Of a stretch of DNA of 64,000 nucleotides, positions 22,612 to 30,306 are shown one piece after another. The translations under genes and the position numbers were made by a program. Position 1 is the first letter of the stretch; each line of letters begins with the position of its first letter. Below the pieces are notes generated by a model. That model had not been told where the DNA came from. It saw only the letters and a program-made list of their open reading frames with translations, and made no database searches. The DNA comes from Pseudomonadota bacterium (GTDB lineage: Bacteria > Pseudomonadota > Gammaproteobacteria > Burkholderiales > Rhodocyclaceae): positions 1-64,000 of the forward strand of contig JAFEDI010000103.1 of NCBI GenBank assembly GCA_018241725.1. Reading direction: 5' to 3'.

Positions 22612-23676
22612 TCAGACATCCTCACCGCCACGGTTTTCCAACCGGGCGCGCGACAGGGCAATAGCTTCATGCAGTTTTGCCTGCAACACCTCCCGGGGCG
22701 GCAGCACGGTGAGGTATTCGGCGACGTGGATACCGCTGGCGTCCAGTTCCAGCAGCTCGATCTGCTCGCGCTTCTTGCCGCTGCACAGGATGATGCCCAG
22801 TGGCGGGGCCTCGCCGGGTTCCTGTTCGTACTTGGCCAGCCAGCGCAGGTAGAGCTCCATCTGGCCCTTGTACTCGGCCTTGAAGTCGCCCAGCTTGAGG
22901 TCAATGGCCACCAAGCGCTTGAGGCGGCGGTTGTAGAAGAGCAGGTCGATGTAAAAATCATCCTGGTCGAGCTGGATGCGCTTTTGGCGTGCCACGAAGC
23001 TGAAGCCGGCGCCCAGTTCCAGCAGAAAGCTCTCCAGCTCACGCAGGATGGCGTCTTCCAGATCCTTTTCCAGGTAGCGGTCGTTCAGGCCCAGAAAATC
23101 CAGCACATAGGGGTCTTTCAGCAGTAGCGGGGGCGTCATCTCGCCGCGCTGGCGCAGGCTGGCCAGCTCCTGCGCCAGCAGGGCGTCGGGCTGGCGGGAG
23201 AGAGCGGTGCGCTCGAACAGCTGGGAATCCAGCCGTTCCTGCAGGGTGCGGGTGCTCCAACCTTCCTGCTGGCACATCTGCAGGTAGAAGTCGCGCTTGA
23301 GCGGATCGCCGATGTAGATCAGCGTTCTGAAGTGGGTCCAGCTCAATTGTCTCCGCGTCGCGGAGACAATCTGCGCCTGCGGAAAGACTTCGGCAAAACG
23401 CAGCATGTGGCGCAGGTTCTTCTCGGAGAAGCCGCGGCCGTAATCCCTTTCCAGTTGCCTCGACAGGATGGAGACAATCTGTTCGCCATAGCTGGCGCGG
23501 GCATTCTGGAGCACTTCGCTGCGGATGCGTTGGCCGACGTGCCAGTACAGCGTGGTCAGGGCGCTGTTGACGGCACCAGCCAGTTGCTGACGGCTGTGCT
23601 CGATCAATTGGCGAATCTCGCCCAGCAAGGCATCGGGCTGCGATGGGGGCGGGGTGTGGACAGGGGGCTGGCTCAC
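22612..23676 (-). CDS. DUF1016 / YhcG-family PD-(D/E)xK nuclease-domain protein
   Basis: About 354 aa. The N-terminal DUF1016 helical domain is seen in LLGEIRQLIEHSRQQLAGAV, LYWHVGQRIRSEVL and RGFSEKNLRHMLRFAEVFP. The C-terminal nuclease fold is seen in DDFYIDLLFYNRRLKRLVAI, continuing DLKLGDFKAEYKGQM; D...(x)...DLKLG gives the metal-binding Asp and the E/D-x-K-like residues. Proteins of this family are common in defence and mobile islands and related to restriction-type nucleases. The GTG at 23676 is preferred: GGAGGA lies nine bases upstream and it overlaps the stop of a 32-codon ORF (GTGA). A longer GTG at 23733 is possible. Confidence 0.85.
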   Translation of the reverse strand: MSQPPVHTPPPSQPDALLGEIRQLIEHSRQQLAGAVNSALTTLYWHVGQRIRSEVLQNARASYGEQIVSILSRQLERDYGRGFSEKNLRHMLRFAEVFPQAQIVSATRRQLSWTHFRTLIYIGDPLKRDFYLQMCQQEGWSTRTLQERLDSQLFERTALSRQPDALLAQELASLRQRGEMTPPLLLKDPYVLDFLGLNDRYLEKDLEDAILRELESFLLELGAGFSFVARQKRIQLDQDDFYIDLLFYNRRLKRLVAIDLKLGDFKAEYKGQMELYLRWLAKYEQEPGEAPPLGIILCSGKKREQIELLELDASGIHVAEYLTVLPPREVLQAKLHEAIALSRARLENRGGEDV

Positions 23677-23771
23677 GGCGCCTGTTCCTCCGTGTTGAAG
23701 TGGTGCGCTAACGCGGCGGCCTGGGACTTCCACAGTCGGCCGATTGACTCGAAATCGTCTTGAATTTTCAT
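23673..23771 (-). CDS. Small 32-aa ORF coupled to the DUF1016 gene
   Basis: Reads MKIQDDFESIGRLWKSQAAA and ends NTEEQAP, with its TGA overlapping the GTG start of the nuclease gene (GTGA). No family is recognised; the peptide is helical and charged. The ribosome binding site before its ATG is weak. It may be a real micro-protein, a coupling leader, or chance; the exact four-base overlap favours one of the first two. Confidence 0.4.
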   Translation of the reverse strand: MKIQDDFESIGRLWKSQAAALAHHFNTEEQAP

Positions 23772-23857
23772 AAGTCTAACCGACTGATCGACTACGACAG
23801 ATGGCAGGCCCGTACCGCTCTCGTCCTGCCATCCTTCTCACTTGAAGCGCTGGGGGT

Positions 23858-24148
23858 TCAGCGCTCTATCTCCGCCCCTGCGCGCCAACCACCCTCCCGA
23901 CGCTGAATCAGCACCATCAACTCCCTGGCCTCGTCCGCGATCATTCCGCAGGCCCACAGGTAGTTCTCCTGGAGTTCGGCGTCCATGCGCCGGAAAACCT
24001 CCCCGGCGTTGCCGCGGGTCATGGCGAGAAGGGCCTGGAGTTGGGCCTGCCGGGCGCTGAGCTGGTCGGTGAGGGCGAGCGTATCGGCATCGTCGGCGAG
24101 GACGTAGAGGCGGTCTCCGGGCGCGGGGAAGTTCATCGCTGTGCTCAT
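23858..24148 (-). CDS. Hypothetical 96-aa protein (element copy B)
   Basis: Near-identical twin of the 21777-22067 product, differing at residues 19 (Asp for Tyr) and 25 (Ala for Thr). The same GGAGGG ribosome binding site and ATGA overlap with the upstream 39-codon ORF are present. The coding sequence differs at only a handful of bases, far fewer than the leader just upstream. That pattern suggests either purifying selection on the protein or recent gene conversion. No function assigned. Confidence 0.65.
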   Translation of the reverse strand: MSTAMNFPAPGDRLYVLADDADTLALTDQLSARQAQLQALLAMTRGNAGEVFRRMDAELQENYLWACGMIADEARELMVLIQRREGGWRAGAEIER

Positions 24149-24264
24149 TGCGGTGCCCTCCCCTTGTTGGGTTTGCAGCGCGGAGGTGGGCAATCGGATG
24201 GGGACCGGGTCGAAGCGGGGACGGACGCGTGCGGGCATGCGCACGCCAAGGCACGAAAAGCCAT
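24145..24264 (-). CDS. 39-codon ORF coupled to the 96-aa gene (element copy B)
   Basis: Starts MAFRALACACPHASVPASTR and ends GRAPQ; same length, frame and ATGA overlap as in copy A. The ribosome binding site is CTAGGAG (minus strand), part of word 1 of the leader. Twelve of 39 residues differ from copy A. Rich in Pro, Ser, Ala and Cys with no recognised domain. Confidence 0.5.
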   Translation of the reverse strand: MAFRALACACPHASVPASTRSPSDCPPPRCKPNKGRAPQ

Positions 24265-24471
24265 GGTGCGGAACTCCTAGGATATGGACTCATCCGCCTC
24301 CCGCTGCGAAACGGGGGGCGGGCCAAAGCGGGGTTCGCAGACCGGCATCCTAGGAACCGGCAGGCCGAAGCCTCCCCACCCGGCCCGCCATTGAGGGCGC
24401 ACCAAGGGTGTACGAACGAAAAAGGCCGCGGCGCGGCTTGAATGTCCGCCTAGGAATGGTCGGGCTGCGAA
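24265..24471 (-). promoter_or_regulatory. Leader with mutually exclusive pairing words, copy B
   Basis: Word 1 here is CCTAGGAT at 24276-24283 and CCTAGGA at 24449-24455, with complement ATCCTAGG at 24347-24354. Word 2 is CTGCGAA at 24304-24310 and 24465-24471, with complement TTCGCAG at 24334-24340. All six words sit at the same relative places as in copy A but have different sequences, and complementarity is kept in every case. Such compensatory change in two stems is strong evidence that the pairings matter. Confidence 0.6.
24419..24438 (-). terminator. Intrinsic-terminator-like hairpin in leader B
   Basis: On the minus strand GCCGCG and CGCGGC pair around a single base and are followed by five T after one extra C. 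It is equivalent in position to 22343-22366, with stem bases changed on both sides. Confidence 0.55.
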
Positions 24472-24528
24472 ACCCGTTCGCTGTTGTTGCAGCGACGGCG
24501 GCGAGTATCGGGTGGGTGACGGAGAGCG

Positions 24529-26133
24529 TCAAGCCTGCGCGAAGATCCGCACCCGGTTGCGGCCGGCGCGCTTGGCCTCGTACATGGCTTCATCGGCATG
24601 CTTGAGCAATTCGATGCTGCCGAGGCCGTGCTCGGGATAGAGGGCGATACCGATGCTGGCGGAGATCGTGATGGCATGGCTTTCGATCTCGAAGGGCGCG
24701 GCGAGGGCGGCGCCGAGTTTTTGCGCGACGGCCAGGGCATCGGGCGCGTCCGTGATGTTGCGCAGGAGCAGGATGAACTCGTCGCCGCCCACCCGCGCCA
24801 CGGTGTCGGATTCGCGCAGGCTGTGGCGCAGGCGGAGGGCGACCTGCTGCAGCAGGCAGTCGCCGATGCGGTGCCCCAGGTTGTCGTTGATCGGCTTGAA
24901 GTCGTCCAGATCCATGAACATGACGGCCAGCAGCTGGCCATCGCGCTTTGCGTTGGCCAGAGCCTGCTCCAGGCGGTCGGAAAACAGCGCGCGGTTGGGC
25001 AGGTCGGTCAGCGGATCGTGCTGCGCCAGATGACGGATGCGCCCCTCCGCGGCCCGGCTCTCGTCGAGCGCGCGGCGCAGGCGGTGGTTGATACGGTAGA
25101 TATAGACGGCCAGGGCACTGACGCCGGCCAGGAGCCCCAGCGCGATGTATAGCGTCGTCGGGTCGCGCGGGGCGTCGGGCTCGTAAAGGAAGCCATTCAG
25201 GGAGTAGTTGACGGGCAGCAGCCCGATTTCGGCATAGGTGTCGGCGATGTGGCGCCAGCGCCCGCGGTTCATGTAGCCGACCTCGACCAGATCGGTGCGC
25301 ATCAGCGAGGCCATGCGCTGGGCCTCGAAGAGATAGAAGCCGCGCGGATGCTGCGTGGAGTACCTGGCCAGGATCAGATCGGCGATCTCCTCCTGATGCT
25401 GCATCGCATACTGCCAGCCACGCAGGCTGGCCTCCCGGAAGGCGCGCACGCGCTCCGGATGGGCCTTCAGTTCCTGCTCGGTGGTGAACAGGTTGTCGCC
25501 GTAGAAATCGATGCCGCCGGCCCGGGGCGTATAGACCTGGTAGTCGAACCCGGCGCGGTCCAGGTAGTAAGGCTCGTTGCTGACGTAGGCGGAAATGGCG
25601 TCGACCCGGCCTTCGATCAGGTCTTCCGGCTTGAAGCTGTGGGGCAGCTGGACCAGGCGATCCAGCGTGATGCCTTCCTGTTTGAGGTAAGCGACCAGCT
25701 CGTCCGACTGCGGCTCGATCATGACGCGCTTGCCAACGATGTCATGGATGGCCTGGGTGCCGTTGTCCGCGCCGTTCTGGCGCGCAATCAGCACCAGCGG
25801 GGAATGCTGGAAGATCACCGCCAGCACGACCACCGGCTTGCCCGACCTGCGGGCCAGCAGCAGGCCGCTGGTGCCAACGCCGTACTGGGCCTGATCGGTC
25901 AGCACCGCCTGCAGCGGGTCGACTCCCGGCGTGGCCTCACGCAACTGGACATCCAGGCCGGCCTCCCGGTAATAGCCCTTCTCCAGCGCCGCGTAATAGC
26001 CGGCAAACTGGAAGGCATGGCTCCACTTGAGCTGCAGGGAGACTTTTTCCAGCGCCCAGGCCATGCCGGGAGCCCCCAGCAGGGCAGTGAAAAGCAGGGG
26101 CCACAGGCAACGACACAAAACATGACAAGGCAT
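24529..26133 (-). CDS. Periplasmic NMT1/THI5-like sensor fused to a GGDEF diguanylate cyclase
   Basis: About 534 aa: signal segment (residues 1-29), a substrate-binding-protein domain of the NMT1/THI5 type (about 30-300; VSLQLKWSHAFQFAGYYAAL, then EKGYYREAGLDV), one membrane helix near 330-350, and a GGDEF domain (about 370-530). The active site is VGGDEF, with RESD five residues upstream as inhibitory I-site. It should convert a small-molecule signal bound in the periplasm into c-di-GMP. NMT1-type domains bind pyrimidine/thiamine precursors or other organic ligands; the ligand here is unknown. ATG 26133 is used; a GTG lies two codons upstream. Confidence 0.9.
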   Translation of the reverse strand: MPCHVLCRCLWPLLFTALLGAPGMAWALEKVSLQLKWSHAFQFAGYYAALEKGYYREAGLDVQLREATPGVDPLQAVLTDQAQYGVGTSGLLLARRSGKPVVVLAVIFQHSPLVLIARQNGADNGTQAIHDIVGKRVMIEPQSDELVAYLKQEGITLDRLVQLPHSFKPEDLIEGRVDAISAYVSNEPYYLDRAGFDYQVYTPRAGGIDFYGDNLFTTEQELKAHPERVRAFREASLRGWQYAMQHQEEIADLILARYSTQHPRGFYLFEAQRMASLMRTDLVEVGYMNRGRWRHIADTYAEIGLLPVNYSLNGFLYEPDAPRDPTTLYIALGLLAGVSALAVYIYRINHRLRRALDESRAAEGRIRHLAQHDPLTDLPNRALFSDRLEQALANAKRDGQLLAVMFMDLDDFKPINDNLGHRIGDCLLQQVALRLRHSLRESDTVARVGGDEFILLLRNITDAPDALAVAQKLGAALAAPFEIESHAITISASIGIALYPEHGLGSIELLKHADEAMYEAKRAGRNRVRIFAQA

Positions 26134-26547
26134 TTGCACAATTATGCGCTGGGTGCTGCCTCACTCCGGCAAACTTTGGTGTCACACCGGCCCTCGAGCC
26201 GCCTCGCTCCAAACCCGTGCCCCCTGCACCAGCCAAGTGCATCCTCCGCCGCTTTCCCGCTCCAAAACCCCCATCCACCGCCTGTTTTGCGCCCAATCCG
26301 CGGGTGGCCCACGTCTTGCTATGAGGAAACCAGACCCCGGCTGGCAACGCTGCCGAAGGGGAATTTGCCTCCGCCAACGACGGCGGGATTCGAGTGAGCA
26401 GGATGCCTCTGTTGGCGCCGCTCGCCAGTTCCAACCCGAGTTTGAGCCGCGTTCTGCGGGGGCCCTTGATGCGCCGTGCCATTCACGTCCGTGAATCGCC
26501 GGTGATCCTGTGAGGCTTCTGCTGGAGCCGGACTCGCAGGATCGAAT
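26134..26547 (+). other. Intergenic region upstream of nirB with a 16-bp palindrome
   Basis: About 410 bp between two divergent genes; no further gene recognised. A palindrome ATTCACG-TC-CGTGAAT lies at 26481-26496, 52 bp before the nirB start, a position suited to a regulator controlling nitrite assimilation or to an mRNA hairpin. No clear NtrC or Fnr site was identified by eye. Confidence 0.45.
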
Positions 26548-29085
26548 ATGAAAATCATCGTTGTCGGCCATGGCATGGTGGGCCACAAGTTCCTCGAAGA
26601 ACTTCACCAACTGGCATCCGTCCCCACTGAAGTCAGCGTCCTGTGCGAGGAGCCCCGCGCGGCTTACGACCGGGTCCATCTGTCCGAATTCTTCGCCGGC
26701 AAGAGCGCCGACGAGCTGTCCCTGGTGGCGCCCGGCTTCTTCGAAGAAAGCGGCTTTGCGTTGCGCCTGAAGACCCGCGCCAGCGCCATCGACCGCCGCA
26801 AGAAGACGGTGACCACCGCCGACGGCGAGGTGCTGTCCTACGACAAGCTGGTGCTGGCCACCGGCTCCGTGCCCTTCGTGCCGCCGCTGCGTGGCGCCGA
26901 CCGGGCCGACTGTTTCGTCTATCGCACCATCGAAGACCTGGAGGCCATGACCGAGTGCGGCAAGCGCTCCCGTAGCGGCGTGGTGGTCGGCGGCGGCCTG
27001 CTCGGCCTGGAATGCGCCAAGGCCCTGCGCGACCTGGGCCTGGAGACCCACGTGGTGGAGTTTGCGCCGCGCCTGATGGCGGTGCAGGTGGACGACGACG
27101 GCGGCCGCATCCTGCGCAACAAGATCGAGGAGCTGGGCGTGCATGTGCATACCAGCCGCCACACGACGGAGATCACCGACGGCGCCCGCGCGCGCCACCG
27201 CATGGTGTTCGACGACGGCACCTATCTCGAGACCGACATGATCGTGTTCTCCGCCGGCATCCGCCCGCGCGACGAGCTGGCCCGCCAGAACGCGCTGGCC
27301 GTCGGCGCCCGCGGCGGTATTGCGGTGGATGACCACTGCCGCACGACCGATCCGGATGTGTACGCCATCGGCGAATGCGCGGCCTGGAAGGACCAGCTGT
27401 TCGGCCTCGTCGCCCCCGGCTACGACATGGCCCGCGTAACTGCCCGCCACATCTGCGGCCAACTGGATGCGGCCTTCGGCGGCGCCGACATGAGCACCAA
27501 GCTCAAGCTGATGGGCGTGGACGTGGCGAGCATCGGCGATGCGCAGGGCCGCACCCCCGGCTGCCGCAGCTTCCGCTACATGGACGAGGTGAAGCAGATC
27601 TACAAGAAGATCGTCACCAGCGCCGATGGCAAGCAGCTGATCGGCGCGGTGCTGGTCGGCAACGCCGACGAATACGGCACGCTGCTGCAGATGGCCCTCA
27701 ACGGCATCGCGCTGCCGGCCGACCCGGAATTCCTGATCCTGCCGTCCAGCGACGGCAAGGCCAAGCCCGGCCTGGGCGTGGATGCGCTGCCCGACAGCGC
27801 CCAGATCTGCTCCTGCAACAACGTCAGCAAGGGCCAGATCTGCGCGGCAGTGGCCGACGGCGCCACCACCATCGGCGCGCTGAAGGCCTGCACCAAGGCC
27901 GGCGCCACCTGTGGCGGCTGCGTGCCGCTGGTGACGCAGGTGATGAAGGCCGAGATGGGCCGCCTGGGCATGGCGGTGAACAACCACATCTGCGAGCACT
28001 TCTCCTACTCCCGCCAGGAGCTGTTCCACCTCATCAAGGTGGGCCAGATCAAGACCTTCGACGAACTGCTGGCCAAGCACGGCCAGGGCCTCGGCTGCGA
28101 CATCTGCAAGCCCGCCGCGGCGAGCATCTTCGCGTCGTGCTGGAACGAGTTCGTGCTGAAGAAGGAGCTGGCCGGCCTGCAGGACAGCAACGACTACTTC
28201 CTCGGCAACATCCAGAAGGACGGCACCTACTCGGTGGTCCCGCGCATGGCGGGGGGCGAGGTGACGCCGGACGGCCTGATCGCCGTCGGCCAGGTGGCCA
28301 AGAAGTACGGCTTGTACACCAAGATCACCGGCGGCCAGCGGGTGGACCTGTTCGGCGCCCGCGTCGAGCAGCTGCCGCTGATCTGGGAAGAGCTGATCGC
28401 CGCCGGCTTCGAATCCGGCCACGCCTACGGCAAGTCCCTGCGCACCGTGAAGAGCTGCGTCGGCTCCACCTGGTGCCGCTACGGCGTGGATGACAGCGTC
28501 GGCCTCGCGGTGGAGCTGGAGAACCGCTACAAGGGCCTGCGCGCGCCGCACAAGATCAAGTTCGGCGTGTCCGGCTGCACGCGGGAATGCGCCGAGGCCC
28601 AGGGCAAGGACGTGGGCATCATCGCCACCGAGAAGGGCTGGAACCTGTACGTGTGCGGCAACGGCGGCATGAAGCCGCGCCACGCCGAGCTGCTCGCCGC
28701 CGACCTGACCAAGGCCCAGCTGGTGCAGCTGATCGACCGCTTCCTGATGTTCTACGTCCGCACCGCCGACCGCCTGCAGCGCACCAGCACCTGGCGCGAC
28801 AACCTGGACGGCGGCCTGGACTACCTGAAGGACGTGGTGGTGAACGACAGCCTGGGCCTCGCCGCCGAGCTGGAAAACCAGATGCAGCACGTGGTGGACA
28901 CCTACCAGTGCGAGTGGAAGACCGCCGTCACCACCCCCGAGGTGCGCCAGCGCTTCCGCTCCTTCGTCAATAGCGAGAAGCCCGACGAACACATCGTCTT
29001 CGTGGAGGAGCGCGGCCAGATCCGCCCCGCCCGCGCCGACGAGCGCCCCGCCGCCGAGCTTGACGACACCGCCATTCCCGCCTGA
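26548..29085 (+). CDS. nirB: NAD(P)H-dependent nitrite reductase, large subunit
   Basis: 845 aa, cytoplasmic, reducing nitrite to ammonium with NAD(P)H. Domains in order: FAD/NAD oxidoreductase (1-400; IVVGHGMVGHKF, VVGGGLLGLECAKAL, YAIGECAAW), BFD-like [2Fe-2S] domain (about 415-470; CSCNNVSKGQICAA, CTKAGATCGGCVPL), then sulfite/nitrite reductase ferredoxin-like and sirohaem-4Fe4S domains (550-780). The sirohaem/cluster cysteines are seen in SCVGSTWCRYG and GVSGCTRECAEAQG. Length is normal for NirB. It begins the nirBDC operon; no nitrate reductase gene is present in the window. Confidence 0.97.
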   Translation: MKIIVVGHGMVGHKFLEELHQLASVPTEVSVLCEEPRAAYDRVHLSEFFAGKSADELSLVAPGFFEESGFALRLKTRASAIDRRKKTVTTADGEVLSYDKLVLATGSVPFVPPLRGADRADCFVYRTIEDLEAMTECGKRSRSGVVVGGGLLGLECAKALRDLGLETHVVEFAPRLMAVQVDDDGGRILRNKIEELGVHVHTSRHTTEITDGARARHRMVFDDGTYLETDMIVFSAGIRPRDELARQNALAVGARGGIAVDDHCRTTDPDVYAIGECAAWKDQLFGLVAPGYDMARVTARHICGQLDAAFGGADMSTKLKLMGVDVASIGDAQGRTPGCRSFRYMDEVKQIYKKIVTSADGKQLIGAVLVGNADEYGTLLQMALNGIALPADPEFLILPSSDGKAKPGLGVDALPDSAQICSCNNVSKGQICAAVADGATTIGALKACTKAGATCGGCVPLVTQVMKAEMGRLGMAVNNHICEHFSYSRQELFHLIKVGQIKTFDELLAKHGQGLGCDICKPAAASIFASCWNEFVLKKELAGLQDSNDYFLGNIQKDGTYSVVPRMAGGEVTPDGLIAVGQVAKKYGLYTKITGGQRVDLFGARVEQLPLIWEELIAAGFESGHAYGKSLRTVKSCVGSTWCRYGVDDSVGLAVELENRYKGLRAPHKIKFGVSGCTRECAEAQGKDVGIIATEKGWNLYVCGNGGMKPRHAELLAADLTKAQLVQLIDRFLMFYVRTADRLQRTSTWRDNLDGGLDYLKDVVVNDSLGLAAELENQMQHVVDTYQCEWKTAVTTPEVRQRFRSFVNSEKPDEHIVFVEERGQIRPARADERPAAELDDTAIPA

Positions 29086-29096
29086 GGAGACCCGCC

Positions 29097-29435
29097 ATGA
29101 GCATCGCCCCCCTCGTCTGGACCACCGTCTGCAAAGTGGACGAAATCCTGCCCAATACCGGCGTCTGCGCGCTGGTGGAAGACCGCCACGTGGCCGTGTT
29201 CCGCGTCGGCCAGTCCGACTTCTACGCCATCGACAATGTGGACCCGAAGTCCGGCGCCAGCGTGCTGTCCCGCGGCCTGCTGGGCAGCCTCGGCGAACAC
29301 GTCGTGGTCGCCTCGCCGCTCTACAAGAACCACTTCGACCTGAACACCGGCGAGTGCCTGGAGGCCCCCGAACACTCCGTGCGCGCCCACTCGGTGCGCA
29401 TCGACGACCAGCGCGTGCTGGTCGCCCTGGGCTGA
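29097..29435 (+). CDS. nirD: Nitrite reductase small subunit NirD
   Basis: 112 aa, Rieske-like fold subunit of the cytoplasmic NADH nitrite reductase. Seen: VCALVEDRHVAVFRVGQSDF, YAIDNVDPKSGASVLSRGLL, and YKNHFDLNTGECLE. As in other NirD proteins the [2Fe-2S] ligands of true Rieske proteins are absent, so it serves a structural role. It starts 11 bp after nirB with GAGGAGA before the ATG. Confidence 0.95.
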   Translation: MSIAPLVWTTVCKVDEILPNTGVCALVEDRHVAVFRVGQSDFYAIDNVDPKSGASVLSRGLLGSLGEHVVVASPLYKNHFDLNTGECLEAPEHSVRAHSVRIDDQRVLVALG

Positions 29436-29465
29436 GCCCCGCCCCGCATTCAGAAAGGAACTGAC

Positions 29466-30278
29466 ATGGCTTATCTCGCTCCCTCCGAGTTCGTCACCAA
29501 GATGGTGGACGCCGGCGAATCCAAACTGCTGATGTCCACCCGCGACACCCTGATCCGCGCCTACATGGCAGGCGCCATCCTGGCCCTCGCCGCCGCCTTC
29601 GCGGTGAGCGTGTCGGTGAATACGTCCAACCCGCTGATCGGCGCGCTGCTGTTCCCGGTCGGCTTCTGCATGCTCTACCTGATGGGCTTCGACCTGCTGA
29701 CCGGCGTGTTCACGCTGGCCCCGCTGGCGGTGCTCGACAAGCGTGCCGGCGCCACCTGGGGCGGCGTGCTGCGCAACTGGGGCCTGGTGTTCACCGGCAA
29801 CTTCGCCGGCGCGCTGACGGTGGCGGTGTTCATGGCGATCATCTTCACCAACGGCTTCTCGGAGGCGCCCAACGCCATCGGCCAGAAGATCGGCCACATC
29901 GGCGAAGGCCGCACCGTCGGCTACGCCGCCCACGGCGCGGCGGGCATGCTGACCCTGTTCGTGCGCGCGGTGATGTGCAACTGGATGGTGTCCACCGGCG
30001 TGGTCGCCGCGATGATGTCCACCAGCGTGTCCGGCAAGGTCATCGCCATGTGGATGCCGATCCTGGTGTTCTTCTACATGGGCTTCGAGCACAGCGTGGT
30101 GAACATGTACCTGTTCCCGTCGGGCCTGATGCTGGGTGGCAACTTCACCTTCATGGACTACCTGATCTGGAACGAGATCCCGACCGTGCTCGGCAACCTG
30201 GTCGGCGGCCTGACCTTCGTCGGCGCCACGCTGTACTCCACCCACTACAAGACCGCCCCCAAGCGTCGCGCCGCCTGA
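29466..30278 (+). CDS. nirC: Formate/nitrite transporter family channel (NirC-type)
   Basis: 270 aa with six hydrophobic helices in the FNT fold. Characteristic segments are the opening FVTKMVDAGESKLLMSTRDT, the cytoplasmic LMGFDLLTGVFT loop, NWGLVFTGNFAGAL, VMCNWMVSTGVVAAM and GFEHSVVNMYLF with the central His. The genomic position directly after nirBD supports nitrite as the physiological substrate. AAAGGAA lies before the start. Confidence 0.92.
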   Translation: MAYLAPSEFVTKMVDAGESKLLMSTRDTLIRAYMAGAILALAAAFAVSVSVNTSNPLIGALLFPVGFCMLYLMGFDLLTGVFTLAPLAVLDKRAGATWGGVLRNWGLVFTGNFAGALTVAVFMAIIFTNGFSEAPNAIGQKIGHIGEGRTVGYAAHGAAGMLTLFVRAVMCNWMVSTGVVAAMMSTSVSGKVIAMWMPILVFFYMGFEHSVVNMYLFPSGLMLGGNFTFMDYLIWNEIPTVLGNLVGGLTFVGATLYSTHYKTAPKRRAA

Positions 30279-30306
30279 TCGGCCCGGACGCACGGACGGC
30301 CGCCCC

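Larger units (their letters stand above)
23796..24533 (-). repeat. Element copy B (~738 bp)
   Basis: Same order as copy A: leader, terminator-like hairpin, 39-codon ORF, 96-codon ORF, end hairpin (GATGGCAG 23800-23807 with CTGCCATC 23826-23833). Its right end overlaps the stop codon of the GGDEF gene by a few bases. Both copies lie upstream of a DUF1016 gene (intact after copy B, truncated after copy A), giving the order element-nuclease, element-nuclease on the minus strand. Confidence 0.85.

Noticed and set aside
24525-24533. Shared AGCGTCAAG at the right end of both element copies as an insertion target
   Set aside because: In copy B it includes the stop codon of the GGDEF gene, so the match is short and may be chance; kept only as an approximate boundary.
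26182-28992. 936-codon open frame on the minus strand opposite nirB
   Set aside because: Composition is Ala/Gly/His/Gln-rich shadow coding of a GC-rich gene. It has no recognisable domain and nirB is certain on the other strand.
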